A stretch of DNA of 12,316 bases from UBA1724 sp963632245 (GCA_963632245.1 CAVGTF010000066.1:1-12316); one strand, 5' to 3'; numbered from the stretch's first letter, positions 1 through 7,750 are shown. Notes: generated by a model from the letters alone, not told the origin. Made by a program: numbers and translations.

Positions 1-30
1 GCGCCCCCCGTGCCCCCCCCCGCTTTGCTA

Positions 31-60
31 GGTAGAAGGGAGCAGGTAGTAGATAGTGGG
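31..60. repeat. Heptad tandem repeat, GGTAGNA type
   Basis: Four successive 7-nt units can be read: GGTAGAA, GGGAGCA, GGTAGTA, GATAGTG. The same unit occurs at 5395-5422 and, inverted, at 5610-5637. The array lies about 50 nt before the mnmE start. Just upstream (4-9 and 13-21) are two runs of six and nine C. Function unknown; the periodicity is seen directly. Confidence 0.7.
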
Positions 61-96
61 TTTACAAGGTGCCGCAGGCGCTCTTCCACGGTGCCA

Positions 97-109
97 TTTA
101 TATTTTGGG
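97..109 (+). promoter_or_regulatory. Putative -10 promoter box directly before mnmE
   Basis: The 13-mer TTTATATTTTGGG is identical to one upstream of rnr (5666-5678). It contains TATATT at 99-104, a good match to a sigma-70 -10 element. Six bases separate this hexamer from the ATG at 111, so a start at the usual +1 distance would fall on or next to the start codon and give a leaderless mRNA. No convincing -35 hexamer is seen about 17 nt upstream. Promoter role is inferred. Confidence 0.45.
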
Positions 110-110
110 C

Positions 111-1451
111 ATGTTGTATTCTTCGGAGAATGAGACCATTTGTGCGTTAGCGACGGCGGTAGGTGGGGCGCTTTCGGTGATACGTCTTTCGGGGGTGGAG
201 TCCTTGGGGGTGGCGTGTCGGCTGTGGCGTGGCCGTGGTGCGCTTGGCGTGGAGAATGCGCGTCGGATGCTGTTGGGGGAGTTGCGGGATTTATCGGGGA
301 GTCTGATTGATGTCAGCTGCCTGGCGGTCTTTATGCCGGGTCCCCATAGCTACACGGGTGAGGATGTGGTGGAGTTCCATCTGCATGGCGGACCGATTCC
401 TGCGCGGCTGGCGCTGGAGGCCATACAGTCCTGTGGCGTGCGCAGTGCGGAGCCGGGGGAGTTCACCCGCCGCGCTTTTTTGAATGGTCGGCTGGATTTG
501 ACTCAGGCGGAGGCGGTGGAGCAGATGGTGGATGCCGAATCCCGTCAGGCGCTCTCCTTGGCAAATCGTCAGCTGGCCGGTGAGCTTCGCCAGGTGGTGG
601 AGGGGCACTATCAGGAGCTGGAACTCCTTCTATCCGAAGTGGAGTCCCGCCTGGATTTCCCCGAGGAGGAGCTGGATTGGATGAGCACCGAGGAACTCCT
701 GGGGCGCCTGGATGTCCGGAAAAATGCGCTTCTGCAGCTGGCTGCGACGCGTCGGGAGGGCGAGATCCTCCGGGATGGCGCGCGGTTGGTGCTATCTGGG
801 GCGCCCAATGCCGGAAAATCCAGTCTGCTGAATCGGCTGCTGGGTCGGGAGCGCGCCATTGTCTCCCCCACACCGGGGACCACCCGGGATACCGTGGAGG
901 CCGATTTTGTTTTGCGGGGAATCCCGTTGCATTTGGTGGACACCGCGGGCATTCGTGGCGAGGGCGCCGGCGCGGTGGAGTTGGACGGCATGGCGCGCGC
1001 GAAGGCATCTGCTGCGGAGGCGGATCTCGTGATCTGGCTGGTGGATTCTTCCGATCCCGCGCCGATGCGTTGGCCGGGTTGGGAGCATCGCGGCATCCTG
1101 CTGGAGGTCTTTAGCAAATGCGATCTCTCTCCGGCGCCGGCGGGCGCGCTGGGGATTTCCTCCCGGACGGGCGAGGGCCTGGAGGCGCTTTCTGCGGAGA
1201 TCGAGCGGCGTCTTTTGGGGTCGCCTGCGGGCAGCGGGAGCCTCCTAGCGGTGAGTGCGCGGCATGCCGCGCTGCTGGAGGAATCCGCCCGCGCGCTGGA
1301 CGAATGCCGTCCGCTTTTGGAGTCCCGTGAGTGGGAACTTGCCGCCATCCCCCTTCGACAGGCCATCGCCGCCCTGGGACGCATCACCGGAAAGACTCCG
1401 GATCCCGATGTCCTCGATACCATCTTCCACCGTTTTTGCATTGGGAAATAA
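111..1451 (+). CDS. mnmE: tRNA uridine-5-carboxymethylaminomethyl modification GTPase MnmE
   Basis: MnmE (TrmE) works with MnmG to install the (carboxymethyl)aminomethyl group on U34 of certain tRNAs in the cytoplasm, using GTP hydrolysis. The 446-residue protein has the family's usual length. An N-terminal tetrahydrofolate-binding domain (SVIRLSG near 22-28) precedes a helical domain that holds a GTPase domain: G1 GAPNAGKSS at 230-238, G2 GTTRD at 256-260, G3 DTAG at 277-280, and SKCD at 335-338 in place of the usual NKxD. The protein ends in FCIGK, the conserved C-terminus with the catalytic cysteine. I chose ATG at 111 because the family begins here (TICALAT follows); an upstream GTG at 69 would add 14 unrelated residues. 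There is no Shine-Dalgarno site. ligA follows after 18 nt, probably in one transcript. Confidence 0.96.
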   Translation: MLYSSENETICALATAVGGALSVIRLSGVESLGVACRLWRGRGALGVENARRMLLGELRDLSGSLIDVSCLAVFMPGPHSYTGEDVVEFHLHGGPIPARLALEAIQSCGVRSAEPGEFTRRAFLNGRLDLTQAEAVEQMVDAESRQALSLANRQLAGELRQVVEGHYQELELLLSEVESRLDFPEEELDWMSTEELLGRLDVRKNALLQLAATRREGEILRDGARLVLSGAPNAGKSSLLNRLLGRERAIVSPTPGTTRDTVEADFVLRGIPLHLVDTAGIRGEGAGAVELDGMARAKASAAEADLVIWLVDSSDPAPMRWPGWEHRGILLEVFSKCDLSPAPAGALGISSRTGEGLEALSAEIERRLLGSPAGSGSLLAVSARHAALLEESARALDECRPLLESREWELAAIPLRQAIAALGRITGKTPDPDVLDTIFHRFCIGK

Positions 1452-1469
1452 ATCCATCCTATTACGACC

Positions 1470-3728
1470 ATGCATCAAGACAGTCTTCCCTTTTTCCTGA
1501 ACGAAAAGTCCGAAGCCTCGAAGGCCGAGAACGCCCCGGACTCCCTGGAGTCGTTGCGTCGTGAGGCGGAGGAGTTGCGTGCGAAGATTCGCCACAACGA
1601 CCAGCTCTACTACATCCAGGCGTCCCCGGAGATCTCCGACCAGGAATACGACCGGCTCTATCATCGCTTGCAGGATATCGAGGCCGCCCATCCAGAGCTG
1701 GCGACTCCCGATTCCCCCACGCGTCGGATGCACGGCGGCGTCCAGGAGGGCTTCCAGACCGTGGAACACACGGTCCCCATGCTCTCCCTAGAAAATACCT
1801 ATGATGCCGCGGATCTGGCGCGCTTCCACGAGAGTGTCCTGCGGGGACTCCATGGCGAGCAGCCCCGCTATGTGGTGGAGCCGAAGATCGATGGCATCTC
1901 CATTGCAGTGCGGTATGTGGATGGCGTGCTGACGCAGGCGGTGACCCGCGGCAATGGCCGTCAGGGCGATGACGTGACCGAGAATGTGCGCACCATACCC
2001 TCCGTGCCTCTGCGGCTCCTCTGCCCCAATCCGCCTGCATTCTTCGAGGCGCGCGGAGAATGTTACCTCTCCCGAAAGGGCTTCGCCGACATGAATCGTC
2101 GCCGTCTGGAGGAGGGACAGGAGCCCTTCGCCAATGCCCGAAATGCCACCGCCGGCTCCATCAAGCTCCTGGATTCCCGACAGGTCGCCCAGCGGCCTCT
2201 GGATATCCTCTTCTACACCCAGGGGCGCATCGACGGCGTGGAGATCACCTCCCAGCAGCAGCTCCTAGAGACCTTCCACTCCTTCGGCCTGAAGATCCAG
2301 AAGTGGTGCCGCGTGGTGGAGGACTACCAGGGAATGCTGGATGCCATCCACGAGCTGGATGCCCTAAGGCCTACGCTCCCCTACGATACCGACGGCGCGG
2401 TCATCAAGGTGGATTCCTTTGCGCAGCGGGAGACCCTGGGCTTCTCTGCGAAGGCGCCCTGCTGGGCGAAGGCATACAAATACGAGCCCGAGCGTGCGGC
2501 GACCTTCTTGAGGGCCATCACCATCCAGGTGGGACGCACTGGCATCCTGGCGCCCGTGGCGGAGCTGGAGCCCGTCTTCCTGGCGGGATCTACCATCTCC
2601 CGCGCGACCCTGCATAACGAAGACGAGATCGCCCGAAAGGACATCCGGATTGGCGACACGGTCCTGATTGAAAAGGCGGGCGAGGTGATTCCCGCGGTGG
2701 TGCGGGTGGTGCTGGAGAAGCGCCCGGCGGATTCCAAGCCCTACGATTTGCCGGGGAGCCTCCAGGGGAAGTGCCCCTCCTGCGGCGGTTCCATTCACCG
2801 GGATCCACAGTTCGCGGTCTGGCGCTGCGAGAACCTCCAGTGCCCTGCTCAGAATGTGCGCCGCGTGGAGTACTTTGCGGCCCGGAATGCCTTGGATCTG
2901 GAGGGCCTTGGCGGCGTGGTGGCCGAGGCGCTCTGCGATGCCGGATGGATTCACGAGCCACTGGATCTCTTCCAGCTCACGCAGACACAGCTGGCGGAAC
3001 TCAATCTGGGCACTCCCGAGGAACCCCGTATCCTGGGTCCCAAGAATGCGGCGAAGATCCTGGCCGCCCTAGAGAAGTCCCGCCAGAAGGATCTGGGACA
3101 CTGGCTTCAGGCAATGGGAATCCCCGAGGTGGGCGCCGCCACCGCATACCAGCTGGGGCGCATCCACAAGGACCTCCTGCAGGTCCCCGAATCACCCTAT
3201 CTCCACGCACTGCTGGAACTCATGGAACTCCAGGAGGACCACTCGCCCCTCACTCCCGAGGAAGAACAACGGCTCGTGCCCGCACTCCTGCAGGCCGGAT
3301 TGATCAAGAAGTCCTCCGCAAAGGCGAAGGAGGGCGCGTATGTGACCACAAGTGTGGGGCCCAAGACCGCTCACAGCATCCTGGATTTCTTCCAGGGAGA
3401 GGTGGGAAAACGCTGGCTCAATACCCTCCAGACCCTCGGAATTAACCCGCAGGGAGGCGACGAGGGCGCCGCCTCCACCGGCGAAAAGCCCCTCCGCGGA
3501 CTCACTTTCGTCCTCACAGGGACCCTCGCCTCCATGGGACGCACTCAGGCCGCCGCAGCTCTCCGCGCAAAGGGCGCTACCGTGGCAGACTCCGTCTCCC
3601 GAAAAACCACCTATCTCGTGGCCGGCGAAAACACCGGCGCCACCAAGACCGCTAAGGCCGCTGAATTGGGAATCAAGGTCATCTCCGAAGAGGAACTCCT
3701 GAAACTCTTGGCAGATGACAAGGTCTGA
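1470..3728 (+). CDS. ligA: NAD-dependent DNA ligase LigA
   Basis: LigA seals nicks in replication and repair, using NAD+ to adenylate an active-site lysine. The 752-residue protein shows the domains in order: N-terminal Ia domain (DQLYY, SPTRR near 44-86), nucleotidyltransferase domain with KIDG (catalytic Lys139), OB fold (about 345-425), Cys4 zinc finger (Cys435, 438, 453, 458), helix-hairpin-helix domain (about 470-645) and BRCT domain (about 672-750). This is about 80 residues longer than the typical 670. Part of the excess is a roughly 20-residue N-terminal tail; most is an insertion of about 50-60 residues between two HhH motifs (about 567-628). ATG at 1470 gives the most compact start; no Shine-Dalgarno site is visible in the 18 nt after mnmE, so the two genes are probably co-transcribed. 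Confidence 0.97.
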   Translation: MHQDSLPFFLNEKSEASKAENAPDSLESLRREAEELRAKIRHNDQLYYIQASPEISDQEYDRLYHRLQDIEAAHPELATPDSPTRRMHGGVQEGFQTVEHTVPMLSLENTYDAADLARFHESVLRGLHGEQPRYVVEPKIDGISIAVRYVDGVLTQAVTRGNGRQGDDVTENVRTIPSVPLRLLCPNPPAFFEARGECYLSRKGFADMNRRRLEEGQEPFANARNATAGSIKLLDSRQVAQRPLDILFYTQGRIDGVEITSQQQLLETFHSFGLKIQKWCRVVEDYQGMLDAIHELDALRPTLPYDTDGAVIKVDSFAQRETLGFSAKAPCWAKAYKYEPERAATFLRAITIQVGRTGILAPVAELEPVFLAGSTISRATLHNEDEIARKDIRIGDTVLIEKAGEVIPAVVRVVLEKRPADSKPYDLPGSLQGKCPSCGGSIHRDPQFAVWRCENLQCPAQNVRRVEYFAARNALDLEGLGGVVAEALCDAGWIHEPLDLFQLTQTQLAELNLGTPEEPRILGPKNAAKILAALEKSRQKDLGHWLQAMGIPEVGAATAYQLGRIHKDLLQVPESPYLHALLELMELQEDHSPLTPEEEQRLVPALLQAGLIKKSSAKAKEGAYVTTSVGPKTAHSILDFFQGEVGKRWLNTLQTLGINPQGGDEGAASTGEKPLRGLTFVLTGTLASMGRTQAAAALRAKGATVADSVSRKTTYLVAGENTGATKTAKAAELGIKVISEEELLKLLADDKV

Positions 3729-3781
3729 CAAGACCCGCCAATGACGCCGGATTCCGCCCTGCCTCCCGAAATCACAACTTT

Positions 3782-3823
3782 TTGACTTGTGGATTATGGG
3801 ATTTATGGAATCCAGGTTATAGT
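3782..3823 (+). promoter_or_regulatory. Candidate pdxST promoter elements
   Basis: This region lies in the 164-nt gap after ligA. TTGACT at 3782-3787 resembles a -35 box, with the weak hexamer TATGGA (3804-3809) 16 nt downstream. Alternatively TATAGT at 3818-3823 is a good -10 box but lacks a good -35. Either would leave a leader of roughly 65-85 nt before pdxS. Inference from hexamer similarity only. Confidence 0.35.
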
Positions 3824-3877
3824 ACGGGCTTTTGCCGAGGATTTTTGATTTGTAGCAGTCGTTTTAATCGACCCCAT

Positions 3878-3883
3878 AGGAGA
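3878..3883 (+). promoter_or_regulatory. Ribosome binding site of pdxS
   Basis: AGGAGA ends 9 nt before the ATG at 3893. It is one of only two clear Shine-Dalgarno sites among the nine protein genes and fixes the start at 3893 rather than the upstream in-frame ATG at 3782. Confidence 0.8.
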
Positions 3884-3892
3884 ATTTTGTTT

Positions 3893-4777
3893 ATGGAAGA
3901 GAAAGCAGTTTCGCAAGCGGAATTGAACCGCAATTTGGCCCAGATGTTGAAGGGTGGTGTGATCATGGATGTCACGAATCCCGAGCAGGCGAAGATTGCG
4001 GAGGACGCTGGTGCCTGTGCTGTGATGGCGTTGGAGCGGATTCCCGCGGACATTCGTGCTGCGGGTGGTGTTTCCCGCATGAGTGACCCCGCCATGATCC
4101 GTGGCATTCAGGAGGCGGTTTCCATCCCCGTGATGGCGAAGTGCCGGATTGGCCACATTGTGGAGGCGCAGATCCTGGAGGCCATCGAGATCGACTACAT
4201 CGACGAGAGCGAGGTTCTGACTCCCGCTGATGACCTGTATCACATTGACAAGCGCGTCTTCAAGGTGCCCTTCGTCTGCGGCGCTCGTGATCTGGGCGAG
4301 GCGCTCCGTCGTATCAACGAGGGCGCTGCCATGATCCGCACCAAGGGCGAGCCCGGTACGGGCGACGTGGTGCAGGCGGTCCGTCACATGCGCCGCATGA
4401 TGGCGGAGATCCGCCGGGTTGCCGGCATGCGTGAGGACGAGCTGTACGAGGCCGCCAAGGAGTTGCAGGTGCCCTACGACCTGGTGGAGCGCGTGCATCG
4501 CGAGGGCCGTCTGCCTGTGGTGAATTTCGCTGCCGGTGGCGTGGCCACTCCCGCGGATGCCGCGTTGATGATGCAGCTGGGTGCCGAGGGTGTCTTCGTG
4601 GGCTCCGGCATCTTCAAGAGTGGCAATCCCGCCAAGCGCGCGCAGGCCATCGTGAAGGCGGTGACCAACTACCAGGATGCCAAGCTCATCGCGGAGCTCT
4701 CCTGCGGTCTGGGCGAGGCCATGGTCGGCATCAACGCCGACGAGATCCGCACCATCATGGAGGAGCGCGGCAAGTAG
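3893..4777 (+). CDS. pdxS: Pyridoxal 5'-phosphate synthase lyase subunit PdxS
   Basis: PdxS (Pdx1/SNZ family) condenses ribose 5-phosphate, glyceraldehyde 3-phosphate and ammonia supplied by PdxT into PLP, the DXP-independent vitamin B6 route. The 294-residue protein is a full-length TIM barrel. Asp26 (in MDVTNPEQA), Lys83 (in MAKCRIGH) and Lys151 (in MIRTKGEPGTG) match the catalytic Asp24, Lys81 and Lys149 of the Bacillus enzyme, and the phosphate-binding GSGIFKS loop is near 232-240. The start is set by the AGGAGA site and by the family N-terminus; the ORF is open further upstream, but those 37 residues are unlike the family. pdxT starts 2 nt after the stop, so the two subunits are translated from one message. 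Confidence 0.97.
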   Translation: MEEKAVSQAELNRNLAQMLKGGVIMDVTNPEQAKIAEDAGACAVMALERIPADIRAAGGVSRMSDPAMIRGIQEAVSIPVMAKCRIGHIVEAQILEAIEIDYIDESEVLTPADDLYHIDKRVFKVPFVCGARDLGEALRRINEGAAMIRTKGEPGTGDVVQAVRHMRRMMAEIRRVAGMREDELYEAAKELQVPYDLVERVHREGRLPVVNFAAGGVATPADAALMMQLGAEGVFVGSGIFKSGNPAKRAQAIVKAVTNYQDAKLIAELSCGLGEAMVGINADEIRTIMEERGK

Positions 4778-4779
4778 CC

Positions 4780-5364
4780 ATGGGCTCTCCTCGCACCATT
4801 GCCATCCTGGCGCTCCAGGGAGATTTTGCGGAGCACGGACAATCCCTCCGCGCCCTGGGCGCACGGACTTTCGAGATCCGCCAGGCCAGCGACCTCTCCC
4901 GCCCCTTCGACGGCCTGGTCATCCCCGGCGGCGAAAGCACGGTGATGGGGAAGCTCCTGCGGGAGCTGAATCTCTTCGAACCCCTCCGACGCAAGCTCGC
5001 CGAGGAGGGGCTCCCCGTCATGGCCACCTGCGCCGGATTGATCCTTCTGGCACAGCGCATCGCCGATGACCCGACGAAGCACTTCGCCACCCTGGACGTG
5101 ACGGTCCGCCGAAATGCCTACGGACGCCAGCTGGGGAGCTTCTTCACCCAGGGATCCTTCGGGGCCCTGGAGAATGTCCCCATGTCTTTCATTCGAGCGC
5201 CTTCCATTGTGGAGGTCGGTCCAGAAGTGCAGGTGCTCTCCACTTTCCAGGGACAGCCCACCGCCGTCCGGCAAGGACATCAGCTGGCCATGGCATTCCA
5301 CCCCGAACTGCTTACCGATACTCGGATCCACCAGTATTTCCTGGAGGAAGTCTGCCACGAGTAA
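4780..5364 (+). CDS. pdxT: Pyridoxal 5'-phosphate synthase glutaminase subunit PdxT
   Basis: PdxT (Pdx2/SNO family) is a class I glutamine amidotransferase that hydrolyses glutamine and channels ammonia to PdxS in a 12+12 complex. The 194-residue protein is of normal length. Visible are the GGES motif (50-53), the nucleophile Cys84 in ATCAGLILLA, and the His174-Glu176 pair in AFHPELLTD, completing the triad. It begins 2 nt after pdxS, and its stop codon TAA is part of the terminator stem at 5363, so this is the last gene of the operon. Confidence 0.96.
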   Translation: MGSPRTIAILALQGDFAEHGQSLRALGARTFEIRQASDLSRPFDGLVIPGGESTVMGKLLRELNLFEPLRRKLAEEGLPVMATCAGLILLAQRIADDPTKHFATLDVTVRRNAYGRQLGSFFTQGSFGALENVPMSFIRAPSIVEVGPEVQVLSTFQGQPTAVRQGHQLAMAFHPELLTDTRIHQYFLEEVCHE

Positions 5365-5393
5365 AACAAGGGGCGAGATGCGCCCCTTGTTTT
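5363..5393 (+). terminator. Intrinsic terminator of pdxST
   Basis: A perfect 13-bp inverted repeat: AAAACAAGGGGCG at 5363-5375, loop AGATG, and the complementary arm ending in TTGTTTT at 5381-5393. The A/T ends make it potentially bidirectional. The left arm begins within the pdxT stop codon. Confidence 0.85.
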
Positions 5394-5394
5394 A

Positions 5395-5422
5395 GGGAGA
5401 AGGTCGTAGGTCGTAGGGAGAA
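5395..5422. repeat. Heptad tandem repeat, GGKMGWA type
   Basis: Four 7-nt units: GGGAGAA, GGTCGTA, GGTCGTA, GGGAGAA, followed by a fifth partial unit beginning GGT. The array starts 2 nt after the pdxT terminator. It matches the unit at 31-60 in pattern (GGNNGNA). Confidence 0.75.
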
Positions 5423-5449
5423 GGTTTGTTCGGACGCTCCGCGGCTCTT

Positions 5450-5578
5450 CCGCCGTCGCCTCTCGGCGGTGATACCCGTACCGCGGCCTTTAAGCCGCGG
5501 AATAGCGCCTGCGGCACCTTACAGACTAGCCACTAGCCACTAGTTGCTAAGTACTTACGGCGCGACTCTTAGCGCCGT
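5450..5578. other. Cluster of GC-rich hairpins in the pdxT-rnr intergenic region
   Basis: Three perfect inverted repeats lie close together: CCGCCG 5450-5455 with CGGCGG 5464-5469; CCGCGGC 5481-5487 with GCCGCGG 5494-5500 around a CTTTAA loop; and ACGGCGC 5557-5563 with GCGCCGT 5572-5578. None is followed by a T-run, so they are not ordinary terminators. The 361 nt between pdxT and rnr (5365-5725) hold no credible gene, only these hairpins, three heptad arrays and the rnr promoter. Confidence 0.7.
5526..5553. repeat. Heptad tandem repeat, CTAGCCA type
   Basis: Units CTAGCCA, CTAGCCA, CTAGTTG, CTAAGTA: the first two are identical and the later ones diverge while keeping the 7-nt spacing of CTA. 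The unit differs from the GGTAGNA family, so the period is conserved better than the sequence. Confidence 0.65.
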
Positions 5579-5609
5579 TGGCGGAAGGGCGCCCGCAGTA
5601 GCTTATTAA

Positions 5610-5644
5610 CCTACTCCCTACTCCCTGCTACCTTCTACCTAGGC
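5610..5644. repeat. Heptad tandem repeat, inverted GGTAGNA type
   Basis: Units CCTACTC, CCTACTC, CCTGCTA, CCTTCTA, CCTAGGC. Read on the minus strand this is the same sequence type as 28-60, sharing CTAGGTAGAAGG and the following AGCAGG, so the two arrays are related copies in opposite orientation. It ends about 20 nt before the rnr -10 box. Confidence 0.7.
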
Positions 5645-5665
5645 TAGGCGGGTAGTCGGGGCGCC

Positions 5666-5678
5666 TTTATATTTTGGG
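5666..5678 (+). promoter_or_regulatory. Putative -10 promoter box of rnr
   Basis: TTTATATTTTGGG, identical to the 13-mer before mnmE, with TATATT at 5668-5673. A transcript starting about 7 nt downstream would have a leader of roughly 46 nt before the ATG at 5726. No good -35 hexamer is seen. Its recurrence in two otherwise unrelated intergenic regions supports a promoter role. Confidence 0.5.
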
Positions 5679-5725
5679 GGTTAACGACATACATAACACA
5701 TTCAGATACTAGAGAAAACAAGATT

Positions 5726-7750
5726 ATGAGCAAGCATCACGAGAAGAGGGGAAAGCATCGCGAGCGTTCTGAGGAGCGTCCCGTGAAGAAGAGTGCGATT
5801 TCGGCCCAGGAGTGCATCGGCGAGTTGTCGGTGAACATCCAGGGCTTTGGGTTTGTCCGGATGGACGGTGGGGACTCGGTATTTGTGCCGCCGGGCTATT
5901 TAGGCGGTGCGGTAACGGGTGACACGGTCCGTGTGGTCTTGGATCCCGCGGGGGATCCGGCGCGTCCTGTGGCGCATGTGAAGCGCATTTTGGAGCGGAA
6001 GTTCCGCTTTTTGGTGGGATGCATGGTGCCCTTGCGGGGCGGTGGATGGGGCGTGCGGCCCTTGCGCCACGAGCTGCCGGGACTCCTTCGGATTGCGCCC
6101 GAGAGCCTCAAGAAGCTCCCGGAGGGACCCCGCGAGGGCAATTGGTGCCGCTGCGAATTCCCCTTCCCCGAAGAGGACTTCCCCGCGGAGACGCTCCCCG
6201 ATGTCACGCTCCTGGAGTGCTACGCCGCCTGCGGAGAGGTCTCTTCTGACCTGGATGCCATCGTCGCAGAATACAACATCCCCGCACCTTATACCGAACA
6301 GGACGAGAAGGACGCCGAGGCGCTCCAGCCCGTGAAGGTCCGTCGACTGGATTGCACGAAGGACACGGCGGTCACCATCGACCCCGTGGACGCGCGGGAC
6401 TACGATGATGCGCTGTCGTTGGGCAAGTCGCCGCGTCCTGGTACGGTGGTGGTGGGCGTCCATATTGCGGATGTCGCCAGCTATGTGCGTCCCGGCAGTA
6501 TTCTGGATCGACAGGCGCGGGAGCGTTGCTTCACCTCCTATTTGCCTGGGCGCACGTTGCCCATGCTGCCGAAGGCGCTGGCAAACCACCAGTGCAGCCT
6601 CCAGGCTGGACAGGAGCGCCTGGCGCACAGCGTATTTATCTGCTTTGACGAGCACACCGGCGAGATCCTCTCCTGGCAGCGTCGCCACACCACCATCAAT
6701 GTCACTCAGCGCCTCTGCTACGAGCAGGTGCAGACCTACTTGGATGGCGGCGAGTTTGACGGTTCCCAGGCGGTGAAGGACCTGGTGTCGAAGCTGGCCA
6801 GTGTCTCGCGGTTGTTGCGCCATCGCCGCATGACCCGCGAGCGCTTCCTGCCCATGGGCATGCCGGAAATCCGCGTGGTGTGTAGCGAACATCCCTCGCA
6901 GATTTTGGGTGTGCAGCAGAGCGAGGACAATCCCTCCCATCAGCTGGTGGAGGAGTTCATGCTGGCGGCCAACGAATGCATCGCCATGGAGCTGCAGCGG
7001 CTGAAGTTGCCCGGTCTCTACCGGAACCACCAGGCGCCCGATCCCGAGAAGCTCCAGGAGTTCGCGGAAAACGCCACCATCATGATGGGCGAGCGGGTGA
7101 AGAGCCTCTCTACCCGCGGCGCGATCGTCCGCTTCCTGAAGCACGCCGCGGAATCCCCGCTGCGGGATGTCCTCTACATGGCATTCCTCCGGCATCTCCC
7201 ACGCGCCGACTACGGTGCGGATCCCATGGGACACTTCGGCCTGGGAAAAGAGAACTACTGCCACTTCACCAGCCCCATCCGGCGCTACGCCGATCTCCTG
7301 GTGCATCAGCAGCTCCTGTCCCATGATCTCCGCAGAAAAACCTACTCCGTCGAGGCGGTCCAGGATTTGGCGATGCTCTGTTCCGCCAAGGAATACCAGT
7401 GCGACCAGGCGGAATTCGCCGCCTCCGACCGCATGAAGATCCGATACCTAGGCATGAAGCGGCAGGAGGACCCCACGCTTCTGCTTACCGGCGAAATCTG
7501 CAAGATCACCAAGACCGGCTGCCAGGTCTACCTGCCCGACTACGGCCTCATGGCGTATGTCAACGAGCTGCCGCACTCCTGGCACTTTGATTCGCTGAAG
7601 ATCCAGTGGACCAACCGCGACGGCGATACCCTCCGGATGGCCCAAAAGCGACTCTTCGAGATGGTCTCCGCAGACCCCATCCGCGGCGAATTGGTCCTCT
7701 CCCCCGCCGCAAAATGCGAGAAGTCCGCAAAACCGCGCCGCAATAAGTAG
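5726..7750 (+). CDS. rnr: RNase R / RNB-family 3'-5' exoribonuclease
   Basis: Processive 3'-to-5' exoribonuclease that degrades structured RNA, cytoplasmic. The 674-residue protein begins with a basic tail, then a cold-shock-like OB region (GFGFVRMDG near 40-48; VFVPP). The RNB catalytic domain carries TIDPVDARDYDDAL at 217-230, whose Asp219, 225, 227 and 228 match the metal-binding aspartates of RNase II/R, followed by HIADVASYV (246-254), NHQAPDPEKL (434-443) and HFTSPIRRYADLLVH (513-527). A C-terminal S1 domain spans about 585-660. It is shorter than E. coli RNase R (about 810) but within the family range; RNase II is the alternative name, though the SPIRRYADLLVH stretch and S1 end suit VacB/RNase R. 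The gene stands alone between two hairpin-rich intergenic regions. Only a weak purine stretch (AGAGAAAA) precedes the ATG. Confidence 0.9.
   Translation: MSKHHEKRGKHRERSEERPVKKSAISAQECIGELSVNIQGFGFVRMDGGDSVFVPPGYLGGAVTGDTVRVVLDPAGDPARPVAHVKRILERKFRFLVGCMVPLRGGGWGVRPLRHELPGLLRIAPESLKKLPEGPREGNWCRCEFPFPEEDFPAETLPDVTLLECYAACGEVSSDLDAIVAEYNIPAPYTEQDEKDAEALQPVKVRRLDCTKDTAVTIDPVDARDYDDALSLGKSPRPGTVVVGVHIADVASYVRPGSILDRQARERCFTSYLPGRTLPMLPKALANHQCSLQAGQERLAHSVFICFDEHTGEILSWQRRHTTINVTQRLCYEQVQTYLDGGEFDGSQAVKDLVSKLASVSRLLRHRRMTRERFLPMGMPEIRVVCSEHPSQILGVQQSEDNPSHQLVEEFMLAANECIAMELQRLKLPGLYRNHQAPDPEKLQEFAENATIMMGERVKSLSTRGAIVRFLKHAAESPLRDVLYMAFLRHLPRADYGADPMGHFGLGKENYCHFTSPIRRYADLLVHQQLLSHDLRRKTYSVEAVQDLAMLCSAKEYQCDQAEFAASDRMKIRYLGMKRQEDPTLLLTGEICKITKTGCQVYLPDYGLMAYVNELPHSWHFDSLKIQWTNRDGDTLRMAQKRLFEMVSADPIRGELVLSPAAKCEKSAKPRRNK

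Noticed and set aside
3782..3892. N-terminal extension of PdxS by 37 residues
   Set aside because: The extension overlaps the likely promoter, is unlike PdxS, and the good ribosome binding site points to ATG 3893.
3803..4864. A 353-codon minus-strand ORF
   Set aside because: Antisense of pdxS and the start of pdxT, His/Leu-rich shadow without family motifs.
5395..5644. CRISPR array
   Set aside because: The repeats are only 7 nt, contiguous, and lack spacers; no cas gene is present.
5900..7324. A 474-codon minus-strand ORF
   Set aside because: It lies wholly opposite rnr, whose plus-strand frame has all RNB motifs; long antisense frames are expected in GC-rich genes.
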